DNA of 64,000 nt from Azoarcus sp. (GTDB lineage Bacteria; Pseudomonadota; Gammaproteobacteria; Burkholderiales; Rhodocyclaceae): contig DYFV01000007.1 in assembly GCA_020725025.1 (NCBI GenBank), forward strand, positions 43,804 to 107,803. Direction: 5' to 3'. Both the position numbers and the translations under genes were made by a program. The notes under the pieces were generated by a model. It did no database searches and was not told the DNA's origin. It saw nothing but the letters and a program-made list of their open reading frames with translations. Shown one piece after another: positions 9,002 through 17,487 of the stretch. Within the stretch, counting starts at the first letter, position 1. Each line of letters starts with the position of its first letter.

Positions 9002-10234
9002 TCAGGCGCCCTCGCTTGCCGTCCGGTCGAGCAGGGTCGCCAGTTCCCGCGTGCGACCGCGCCGCGACGCACCGAGGATCGCCGCTTCGTCCGGCAGGGT
9101 GCCGTGCCCGGGTTCGCGGACGAAGCGCGCCAACAGGGCCGCGATGGCCGGTGCATCGTCGAGGGGCGCGATGGCGTCCATGCCCGCGGCGCGCACCGTG
9201 CGGGCGGTGTCGCCGACCGGATCGGTGAGCGCCAGGATGGGCCGGCGGGCGCGCAGGTACTCGTAGAGCTTGGCCGGAATCTGGGCATTGCAGTTGGCCG
9301 CCTGCAGGACGAGCAATGCATCGGCGCGCATCATCTCGGCGAGCGCCTCGCGGTAGCCGATCGAGGGCAGGATTTCGATCACATCCTCGACATTGTTGCG
9401 GCTTGCAAGGGATTCGATGAGATCGCCGTGGACGGGCGCGCGAAAGCGCAGGCGCAGCCGATCGTAGCTCGCCCTGTCGTTCCGCTTGAGCTCGCCGAGC
9501 GCAGCGAAGAGCATCGTCGGGTCGCGCTCGCTCGGATAGACTATCCCGCTGTGCAGCAGGGTGAGGCGCCCGGGGTTGAGGGGCTCGCCGCCGCAGGCGC
9601 CCTGGAAGGTCTCCTCGTCGTAGCCGTTCTCGAGCAGGCTGATGCGCTCGGCACGCCGCGGATAACGTCGGCGGTACTCGTCGACCGCGCCCGGCGTGGT
9701 GAAGGTGCAGGCGTGGGCACGGGCTACGCTCGTGCGCTCGATGCGATCGAAGCTGCGCCAGAGGGCCGGATCCGGCGGGTAACCGTCCTGCGCCATCGGG
9801 TCGCGGAAGTCGGCGATCCAGGGCAGACCGGAGAAACGTTGCAGGCTGGCGCCGATGCAGTGCGCGGTGGCGAGCGGGTAAGTCGACCACAGCGCCTGCG
9901 GCCGGTAGCGGCGGACCAACGCCATGCCCGCAGGCACTGCAGTGAGCCACCACGACACCCAGCGGTCCGGCCGTGCGAGGAAGCCGGGATAGCGGCGGGC
10001 AATGGCGAGGTCGCGGGCGGTGTCCCAGGCGCGCGTGCGGTGTACCACCGTCCCGGGCGGAATGTCGCGCATCTGGTCGTCGGTGGTGGCCATATAGGCG
10101 CGCGGATCGACGGTGAGGACGATCGGCTCCCAGCCGAATTCGGGCAGGTAGCGCACGAAGCGCAGGGTGCGCTGCATGCCGCTGCTGCCCTTCACGGGCG
10201 GAAAATGGAAGGCGATCATCAGCACGCGCTTCAT
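9002..10234 (-). CDS. Glycosyltransferase, GT4-like
   Basis: A 410-residue GT-B fold glycosyltransferase. The N-terminus KRVLMIAFHFPPVKGSSGMQ is the acceptor-side first strand and glycine loop seen in group 1 enzymes; the C-terminal half has the nucleotide-sugar-binding segment PAKLYEYLRARRPILALTDP, near residue 325. No transmembrane segment or signal peptide is visible, so it should act at the cytoplasmic face of the inner membrane. It is the first gene of its strand block and is divergent from the acyl carrier protein gene across about 150 bases. It probably adds one sugar of the exopolysaccharide repeat unit; donor and acceptor cannot be inferred. Confidence 0.88.
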   Translation of the reverse strand: MKRVLMIAFHFPPVKGSSGMQRTLRFVRYLPEFGWEPIVLTVDPRAYMATTDDQMRDIPPGTVVHRTRAWDTARDLAIARRYPGFLARPDRWVSWWLTAVPAGMALVRRYRPQALWSTYPLATAHCIGASLQRFSGLPWIADFRDPMAQDGYPPDPALWRSFDRIERTSVARAHACTFTTPGAVDEYRRRYPRRAERISLLENGYDEETFQGACGGEPLNPGRLTLLHSGIVYPSERDPTMLFAALGELKRNDRASYDRLRLRFRAPVHGDLIESLASRNNVEDVIEILPSIGYREALAEMMRADALLVLQAANCNAQIPAKLYEYLRARRPILALTDPVGDTARTVRAAGMDAIAPLDDAPAIAALLARFVREPGHGTLPDEAAILGASRRGRTRELATLLDRTASEGA

Positions 10235-10320
10235 TGCAGGATCGCTCTTGGAATGGGATTTCGCGGGCGTGTCATGCGCGGGTACTAGCTTTACGGCATC
10301 GCGCGGGGCAAACGGGTGCC

Positions 10321-10326
10321 TATAAT
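10321..10326 (+). promoter_or_regulatory. Candidate -10 element upstream of the acyl carrier protein gene
   Basis: A perfect TATAAT hexamer lies 60 bases before the start codon of the acyl carrier protein, in the gap between divergent gene blocks. No good -35 is seen at 16-18 bases (the best is CATCGC at 10297-10302), so the promoter may need an activator. No -24/-12 sigma-54 site was found here. Confidence 0.45.
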
Positions 10327-10386
10327 AGCAGGCCCCGCCGCACTTGCCGCGGGCGGTCTCCGCACCACCTTTCGTTTGTCGGGAGT

Positions 10387-10641
10387 ATGCATTTGGATAT
10401 CAAAAAGGAAGTGCTCGCTGTTCTGGACGAGGTGTTGAGCCTCAACGGCCGTGCGGCGACTTTCGATCTTGACACCCCCCTGCTGGGGGCAGTGCCGGAG
10501 CTCGACTCGATGGCCGTGGTCGGGGTCATCAACATGATCGAGGAGCGTTTCGGGGTGGTGGTCGAGGACGACGAGATCGACGGATCGACCTTCGAAACCG
10601 TGGGAACGGTAGTCGCCTTCGTCGAAGCGAAGCTGCGCTGA
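10387..10641 (+). CDS. Acyl carrier protein, exosortase A locus type
   Basis: An 84-residue acidic four-helix protein; Ser-41 in PELDSMAVVGVI is the 4'-phosphopantetheine attachment site. The start ATG at 10387 follows GGGAG; a longer frame upstream lacks acyl-carrier character. It resembles dedicated carrier proteins of secondary metabolism and polysaccharide loci rather than fatty-acid AcpP, which has the DSLD-type motif. It is the first gene of the plus-strand block and is followed after 6 bases by hydrolase 2. The obvious partner is the acyl-CoA ligase at 6528, which could load it, but that partnership is an inference from proximity. Confidence 0.92.
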   Translation: MHLDIKKEVLAVLDEVLSLNGRAATFDLDTPLLGAVPELDSMAVVGVINMIEERFGVVVEDDEIDGSTFETVGTVVAFVEAKLR

Positions 10642-10647
10642 TCGGTC

Positions 10648-11475
10648 ATGAACCCGCGCCGCTCGGCCTTCATGCTGCAGGCGGACGGGAGGGGGCAACG
10701 CTTCTGCCTGCTCACAGAGCCGCAGGGGCCGGCGCGCGGCGCCCTGCTGTATGTGCATCCGTTCGCCGAGGAGATGAACAAGTCGCGGCGCATGGCGGCG
10801 CTCGCTGCCGAAGCGCTCGCGCGGGAGGGCTGGCGCGTGCTGCAGGTCGACCTCCTGGGCTGCGGCGACAGCGGCGGCGATTTCGGCGATGCGAGCTGGG
10901 AAGGCTGGCTCGCCGACATCGACCTCGCCTGGCAGTGGTTGCACTCGGAAACGCCGGGCAAGGTCTGTCTGTGGAGCCTGCGCGCGGGGAGCCTCCTCGT
11001 GGCCGACTGGATCCGCACGCGTGCGAGCGCGCCGCCGCTCCTGATGTGGCAGCCGGTGACCGACGGACGCCAGCACCTGACCCAGTTCCTGCGTCTCAAG
11101 GGCGTCAGTCAGATGCTGGAGGAGTCCGACGCGAAGGCCGCCATGGCGGCGGTGCGTGCGGCGCTGGAGTCGGGGCAGCCGGTCGAGGTGGCCGGCTACC
11201 TGCTTGCCCCGTCGTTGGTGAGGGGGCTGCAGGCGGCCAGGCTCGATCTGCCGGACGGCTACGGCGCACGCGTGGCCGCCCTGGAGGTGACGCCGGCCGA
11301 GCGCTGCGAGCCGTCGCCGGCGCTCGTCCGCGCCGTCGAGCGCTGGCAGGCGCACGGCTGCACCGTGAGCGCCGCGGCCTGCGCCGGTCCGTCGTTCTGG
11401 CAGACCGTGGAGATCGAAACCTGCCCGGCGCTGATCGCGGCCTCGGTGACCGCCGTGGAGGAACTGACGGCATGA
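10648..11475 (+). CDS. Exosortase A system-associated hydrolase 2 (alpha/beta fold, no obvious nucleophile)
   Basis: A 275-residue alpha/beta-hydrolase-fold protein. The early strand segment GALLYVHPFAEEMNKSRR and VLQVDLLGCGDSGG match the oxyanion and post-strand-4 regions. The nucleophile elbow reads SLRAG at residues 110-114, so an arginine (Arg-112) sits where Ser, Cys or Asp is expected. I recall the family motif as GLRLG, so this appears to be a family trait and not damage. It may bind an acyl-carrier-protein or CoA ester without hydrolysing it, or use different chemistry. It lies between the carrier protein and hydrolase 1, on the same strand, in what is almost certainly one operon. Confidence 0.9.
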   Translation: MNPRRSAFMLQADGRGQRFCLLTEPQGPARGALLYVHPFAEEMNKSRRMAALAAEALAREGWRVLQVDLLGCGDSGGDFGDASWEGWLADIDLAWQWLHSETPGKVCLWSLRAGSLLVADWIRTRASAPPLLMWQPVTDGRQHLTQFLRLKGVSQMLEESDAKAAMAAVRAALESGQPVEVAGYLLAPSLVRGLQAARLDLPDGYGARVAALEVTPAERCEPSPALVRAVERWQAHGCTVSAAACAGPSFWQTVEIETCPALIAASVTAVEELTA

Positions 11476-11483
11476 GCACCTCG

Positions 11484-11507
11484 TTCGCGGCTTCCGCCGC
11501 TCCTACA
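11484..11507. repeat. REP-like short palindromic element
   Basis: The 24-base sequence contains the hairpin GCGGC-TTCC-GCCGC (11487-11500) and on the minus strand reads TGTAGGAGCGGCGGAAGCCG, a form of the short repeat common between genes in many proteobacteria. It fills the gap between the two hydrolase genes. Only one copy of this form was noticed in the window. Confidence 0.5.
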
Positions 11508-11533
11508 CGGCGTCGCCGTCCGGAGGCCGGCAG

Positions 11534-12457
11534 GTGAACTGGCGCGAGGAGGCGATCGTTTTCGAGTGCGCGGGCGAAACGCTCGTGGGCGTGCTGGCGC
11601 TGCCCGAGGCGTCCGCGCGGGTGGGCGTGCTGGTAGTGGTGGGCGGGCCGCAGTATCGTGCGGGCAGCCACCGCCAGTTCGTGGTGCTGTCGCGCCATCT
11701 CGCCGCGAGTGGCGTTCCCGTGATGCGCTTCGATTACCGCGGCATGGGAGATTCGACCGGCGCGGCGCGCGATTTCCGTGCCGTCGACGAGGATATCGAG
11801 GCCGCGGTCTCGGCCTTCGCGAACCAGGTTCCGGGGCTCGAGCAGGTCGTGTTGTGGGGCCTGTGCGACGGTGCGAGCGCCGCCTGCTTTCATGCTCCGA
11901 AGAATCCGCGCGTGGCGGGCCTGGTGCTGGTCAACCCCTGGGTTCGCACGGAGGCGGGGCAGGCGGAGACCTATCTCAAGCACTACTATTCGAAAAGGCT
12001 GACCGACCTGCGCTTCTGGAAGAAGCTCGTGCGCGGCAACGTAGACATCATGGGCTCGCTGCGGTCCCTGGTCGCCACGGCGGCGAAGGCAGGTGGCGGT
12101 CGCGCCCGTCAGGCCGGGCGCGCGTTGCCTGTGCGCGACCTGCCCGACCGGATGGCGCACGACCTGGACCGCAGCGGCGTACCCTTCGCCGTCGTGTTGA
12201 GCGGGCGCGACTATGTGGCGCGCGAGTTCGAGCAGGTGGCGCGCGAGCGGCCGGCCTGGCGCCGACTGTTGAACGGCACGCGTGCGCACACGGTCGGTTT
12301 CACGACGGCCGATCACACGTTCTCGAGCGGGGAGCGACGCGACGCCCTGTCGCGCGCGACGTGGGACTGGCTTGTCCGCACCGGTCTTGCGCCGGTGTCG
12401 GAGGACGGACTTCAACGATGGAGGCCTTCGCATGAATCTGTGGATCAGGCCGGGTAG
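11534..12457 (+). CDS. Exosortase A system-associated hydrolase 1 (alpha/beta fold, Cys nucleophile)
   Basis: A 307-residue alpha/beta hydrolase. GTG at 11534 is the start, with GGAGG 7 bases upstream (11522-11526). The nucleophile elbow is GLCDG with Cys-111, as in dienelactone-hydrolase-like enzymes; PVMRFDYRGMGDSTG supplies the strand-4 turn; Asp in VLSGRDY and His in TADHTFSS are candidates for the acid and base of the triad. A Cys nucleophile suggests a thioesterase or acyl-transfer role on a carrier-bound intermediate, which is an inference. It overlaps the TPR gene by 26 bases and follows hydrolase 2. Family members occur with exosortase A. Confidence 0.92.
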   Translation: MNWREEAIVFECAGETLVGVLALPEASARVGVLVVVGGPQYRAGSHRQFVVLSRHLAASGVPVMRFDYRGMGDSTGAARDFRAVDEDIEAAVSAFANQVPGLEQVVLWGLCDGASAACFHAPKNPRVAGLVLVNPWVRTEAGQAETYLKHYYSKRLTDLRFWKKLVRGNVDIMGSLRSLVATAAKAGGGRARQAGRALPVRDLPDRMAHDLDRSGVPFAVVLSGRDYVAREFEQVARERPAWRRLLNGTRAHTVGFTTADHTFSSGERRDALSRATWDWLVRTGLAPVSEDGLQRWRPSHESVDQAG

Positions 12458-13139
12458 GCTGCTTTGCGCCGTGGCGGGCGCGCTCATGCTGTCGGGCGCC
12501 GCACTCGCGCAGGAGGTGGGTCCGGTGGTGTGCGGCAGCCTGGAAAATGCCTACGGCCCTTACGATTACCGCACCGACAAGCACAAGCTGAAGATCGTCG
12601 AGGACTATCACTTCACCTCCGACGTGGAGACCCTGCGCAGGGGAGCATCGACACAGGCGATCGGTGGGGACCTTTCCTATACGCTGCGCGCGTTTCCCAA
12701 CCACCACCGGGCGCTGCATGCCATGGCCCGGCTCGCGCTGCGAGAGAAGACCGCACGCCCGCGCGCTTCCCGCTACACGGTCGATTGCTGGTTCGAGCGC
12801 GCGATGCGGTTTCGCCCGGACGACGGAATGGTGCGGCTGACCTATGGCATCTACCTCGCGCAGGTCGGCAAGCGCGACAATGCGCTGGAGATGCTCGAGT
12901 CGGCGGAAAAACTCGGCCAGTCGGGCGCCAATTTCCACTACAACATGGGTCTCGTCTACGCCGAACTGGGGCGCTACGACGAGGCGCTGACTCACGCCCA
13001 TCGCGCCTATGCCCTGGGCTTCAACCTGCCGGGACTGCGGGACAAGCTGAAGCGGGCCGGCAAGTGGCGCGACCCCGCATCGGCGGACGCCACGCTCGCG
13101 CCCGCGTCCGGGGCGGAGGCGGCCGGCGGCGCGAACTGA
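12432..13139 (+). CDS. Exported TPR-repeat protein
   Basis: A 235-residue protein with a signal peptide ending near residue 26 (LSGAALA before QE), so it should be periplasmic. Residues about 100-210 form two or three tetratricopeptide-like helices, including FHYNMGLVYAELGRYDEALTHAHRAYALG. The region before this has YGPYDYRTDKHKLKIVEDYHF, shared as I recall with tetratricopeptide proteins of polysaccharide loci, but I cannot name it. ATG at 12432 follows GGAGG by 7 bases and lies inside the end of hydrolase 1. It ends the plus-strand operon and faces argB. A protein-protein scaffold role in export is a guess from the fold only. Confidence 0.75.
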   Translation: MNLWIRPGRLLCAVAGALMLSGAALAQEVGPVVCGSLENAYGPYDYRTDKHKLKIVEDYHFTSDVETLRRGASTQAIGGDLSYTLRAFPNHHRALHAMARLALREKTARPRASRYTVDCWFERAMRFRPDDGMVRLTYGIYLAQVGKRDNALEMLESAEKLGQSGANFHYNMGLVYAELGRYDEALTHAHRAYALGFNLPGLRDKLKRAGKWRDPASADATLAPASGAEAAGGAN

Positions 13140-13142
13140 AAC

Positions 13143-13170
13143 CGGCGCCGGCCGCGGCGGGCCGGCGCCG
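13143..13170. terminator. GC hairpin between convergent TPR gene and argB
   Basis: An 11-base perfect inverted repeat (CGGCGCCGGCC and its complement) with a 6-base loop lies in the 36-base gap between two convergent genes. There is no T-run on either side, so it is only a candidate bidirectional terminator. Confidence 0.45.
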
Positions 13171-13175
13171 ACGGC

Positions 13176-15307
<2,132 letters not shown>

Positions 15308-15427
15308 GGATGGGGCTCGACCGTGACGACCATGCCGCCGATTGTCGAACGCCGCGCCGCGGTGCCGCAAGGAAAACGGGCGGGGGACCGGCCCGCCGCC
15401 CGTGCGTCGCGGTAGGGACCGCTATCC

Positions 15428-15847
15428 TCAGTCGATCGTCAGCCGCCGCGCCTGCGCCGCCGCCTTCTTGGCCAGCGTGAGCTCGAGCACGCCGTTCTCG
15501 AAGCGGGCGCTGGAGCGCCCCTCGTCGATCTCCTGGCCAAGCTGGAAGCTGCGCGAAACCTTGCCGAAATAGCGCTCGGTGCGGAGTACGCGCTCGCCTT
15601 CCTTTACGTCCTTCTCCTGCTTGCGCTCGGCGCTGATCGAAACGACCGGGCCGTCGATGTGCACGTGGATGTCTTCCTTCCTGATGCCGGGAAGCTCCGC
15701 ATGTACCTGGTAGCCGGCGTCGTCTTCCTTGACGTCCACCCGCATCTGGGGCGCCTCGGTCGCCGTGCCGGCGCCGATGTCGACCGGCCGGACGAAAAAG
15801 CCGCGAAACAGATCATCGAAGGGGTCGCGGCGAGTCAGGTTGCTCAT
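15428..15847 (-). CDS. Small heat-shock protein, Hsp20/alpha-crystallin family
   Basis: A 139-residue ATP-independent holdase chaperone. The alpha-crystallin domain covers about residues 35-130, with the conserved VHAELPGIRKEDIHVHIDG strand pair, a YFGKVSRSFQL segment and the C-terminal FENGVLELTLAK. The C-terminal I-x-I-like tail is replaced by RRLTID. It should protect unfolding proteins in the cytoplasm. It is a single gene with a strong heat-shock promoter candidate upstream (15891-15918) and an AGAGGAGA ribosome-binding site, so RpoH control is likely. Confidence 0.96.
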   Translation of the reverse strand: MSNLTRRDPFDDLFRGFFVRPVDIGAGTATEAPQMRVDVKEDDAGYQVHAELPGIRKEDIHVHIDGPVVSISAERKQEKDVKEGERVLRTERYFGKVSRSFQLGQEIDEGRSSARFENGVLELTLAKKAAAQARRLTID

Positions 15848-15890
15848 GATCGTCTCCTCTTTCGAGCGGGATATGTCGCTTCCACTTCGA

Positions 15891-15918
15891 ATATAGGGCC
15901 GCCGATCGCCGAATCAAG
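15891..15918 (-). promoter_or_regulatory. Sigma-32 (RpoH) promoter of the hsp20 gene
   Basis: Read on the minus strand: CTTGATT, 13 bases, CCCTATAT. The consensus is CTTGAAA, 11-16 bases, CCCCATWT. The -10 matches at 7 of 8 bases and the -35 core CTTGA is exact. It lies 44 bases upstream of the hsp20 start codon. Confidence 0.75.
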
Positions 15919-15979
15919 TGCCGCCGGGGCGCGCCGGCGGTCGTAGCATGAGCGGCAGTTCGAGGAGCCCGACCGGCAG

Positions 15980-16204
15980 ATGGACACCGATCTTTCAGAC
16001 GTGGCGCCGGCGGACGGCGAGCGCTGTCCGCTGTGCGGAGGAGGTTTCACCTGCGGCATGCAGGCGGGACCGGCCGAATGCTGGTGCGCGCAGCGTCCGC
16101 CGCTCGCTCGCGGGCCGGGTGCGGCGACCGGCTGCTACTGCCCGGCCTGTCTCACCCGGCTCGCGCAAGGGGACACGCCGGCGGAGATCGTCGGACGCGG
16201 CTAG
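15980..16204 (+). CDS. Cysteine-rich CWC family protein
   Basis: A 74-residue protein with seven Cys, in an arrangement CPLCGGGFTC...CWC...CYCPACL typical of the CWC family, which is presumed to bind zinc. The name-giving Cys-Trp-Cys is at about residue 34-36. The function of the family is unknown; it is a small cytoplasmic protein common in betaproteobacteria. It stands alone on the plus strand, converging on nudB with about ten bases between them. Confidence 0.85.
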   Translation: MDTDLSDVAPADGERCPLCGGGFTCGMQAGPAECWCAQRPPLARGPGAATGCYCPACLTRLAQGDTPAEIVGRG

Positions 16205-16214
16205 CCGCCCGTGT

Positions 16215-16676
16215 TCACTCGCACGAGCGTCCGCCCCGGGGCAGGCGTTCGATCGCCTCGCGGTTGGTCCAGGAGAAGGCCCGGGCGGCGGCGGCGGCCT
16301 GGGGCAGCCAGACGTAGTCGGAGTGCTCGTCGGGGGCGAGGCGCACCGGACAGGGCGCCGGCAGGCACAGGCTGAAGACGTGCTCGGTGTTGTGGGTGGT
16401 ACCGGGTGCGTAGCGGCTGCGCCACTCGGGACGGATCTCGAAGCGGTTGGTACGGCCCCAGTCGACGAGCCGCCCGGAATCGACCGTGAGGCCGGTTTCC
16501 TCGGCGAGCTCGCGCAGGGCCGCCTCGGCGGGCGTCTCGCCGGGCTCCAGGCTGCCGGTGACCGATTGCCAGAACCCGGGGGGCGACACGCGCTCGAGGA
16601 GGAGCACCCCGAGGGTGGGTGTGTGGACCACGACCAGCACCGACTCCGGTTGTTTGAAGGGTGCGGAGTCGCTCAT
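16215..16676 (-). CDS. nudB: Dihydroneopterin triphosphate diphosphatase, Nudix family
   Basis: A 153-residue Nudix hydrolase; the Nudix box is GSLEPGETPAEAAL followed by RELAEETGL (near residues 41-63) with all catalytic Glu residues. The VSPPGFWQSVTGSLEPGE context and length match NudB, which removes pyrophosphate from dihydroneopterin triphosphate in folate synthesis. In many betaproteobacteria nudB lies just downstream of aspS; here three further genes separate them. ATG at 16676 overlaps the stop of the barstar-type gene (ATGA). Confidence 0.88.
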   Translation of the reverse strand: MSDSAPFKQPESVLVVVHTPTLGVLLLERVSPPGFWQSVTGSLEPGETPAEAALRELAEETGLTVDSGRLVDWGRTNRFEIRPEWRSRYAPGTTHNTEHVFSLCLPAPCPVRLAPDEHSDYVWLPQAAAAARAFSWTNREAIERLPRGGRSCE

Positions 16677-17113
16677 GGCCTGGCGCGTGCCGACGCATCC
16701 GCGGCGGGAGATACGAAGACCCACATGGGCACCGACTCGTCGGCCCACTCGCGGGACGCGTCCTCGAAGACGTCGAGTGCGGTGGCGAGCGTGTCGCCGG
16801 ACTCGCCGCGCAGCGCGTCGGCGTGCTCGAGGATGACGACGTATCCGCGGGCCGGTTCCCAGCTCAAATCGGTGAGGCAGTCCGACAGCGCGTCCCAATT
16901 GTGGCCGAACCAGTCCGGAAAGCGCATCGCGGCGGCGATGCGCTGGAGCAGCGCCGCCTTGTCACCACAGCCCTGCAGCTCGATGCGGAACACTGCGAAA
17001 TCGAGCGCGTGCGCAGCCTTTGCCACTTCGGCCGCCCCGGCGGCAGGAAGCGCGTGCACGCCCGCGCGGGCGGAATCCTGCAACAGGCGTAGGAGCTCTG
17101 CGTCGTTCGTCAT
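16673..17113 (-). CDS. Barstar-family ribonuclease inhibitor
   Basis: A 146-residue acidic protein. Residues 40-125 match barstar: FAVFRIELQGCGDKAALLQRIAAAMRFP, then WFGHNWDALSDCLTDL, the signature helix with Trp-Asp-Ala-Leu. The family binds and blocks guanyl-specific RNases of the barnase type through an acidic helix. It has no signal peptide, so it should act in the cytoplasm. Four-base ATGA overlaps link it to the RNase gene upstream and to nudB downstream, so the three are translated as one unit. It is the obvious immunity protein for the adjacent RNase. Confidence 0.88.
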   Translation of the reverse strand: MTNDAELLRLLQDSARAGVHALPAAGAAEVAKAAHALDFAVFRIELQGCGDKAALLQRIAAAMRFPDWFGHNWDALSDCLTDLSWEPARGYVVILEHADALRGESGDTLATALDVFEDASREWADESVPMWVFVSPAADASARARP

Positions 17114-17460
17114 GGGGTCACGCGCCGGAAGCTGCGGTAGTGGTCTTCAGTGTAGTAGATCACTTCGGGCGGATCGCCACCCGTCACCAGGCGCCGCGCG
17201 CCGCGGTTGCGGGCGCCGGGGGTGGGTACCGTGTATTCGCGGTAGTAACCGCGGGGCTTGTCGGGCAGCAGCCGCTCGCGGTTATGGAAAATGCTGCCGT
17301 CCTTTCGGTAGGGAAATGGTCCGCCGGCCTCGATGAGGCGCAAGGTCGCGATCGCCTCGGGTGGCAGTCCGTCGGTCCCTGACTGCGTGTCGCGGCTGCA
17401 GCCCGGCAGGGCGGCGGCGAGCGCCAGGAACAGCGCCAGGCGGAGGGCGAGCGCACGCAT
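17110..17460 (-). CDS. Exported guanyl-specific ribonuclease (N1/T1/Sa/barnase family), probable lipoprotein
   Basis: A 116-residue protein with a lipoprotein-type signal (LPG before Cys-21) and a compact RNase domain. The catalytic residues expected for this family can be placed: Glu-75 in YYREYTV, Arg-89 or Arg-90 in GARRLV and His-107 in TEDHYRSF, with the IFHNRE and ERLLPDKPRGYY segments in front. It should cleave RNA after G, outside the cytoplasm. The neighbouring barstar homologue protects the producer. With Cys-21 lipidated it would sit in the periplasm or on the outer membrane; release by an alternative cleavage is possible. Confidence 0.87.
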   Translation of the reverse strand: MRALALRLALFLALAAALPGCSRDTQSGTDGLPPEAIATLRLIEAGGPFPYRKDGSIFHNRERLLPDKPRGYYREYTVPTPGARNRGARRLVTGGDPPEVIYYTEDHYRSFRRVTP

Positions 17461-17487
17461 CGGGTGGCGGCTGCCGGAGTGCCTGCG

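Noticed and set aside
10235..10386. A sigma-54 (-24/-12) promoter for the exosortase-associated genes
   Set aside because: No GG-N10-GC pair in the TGGCAC-N5-TTGC context was found in this gap.
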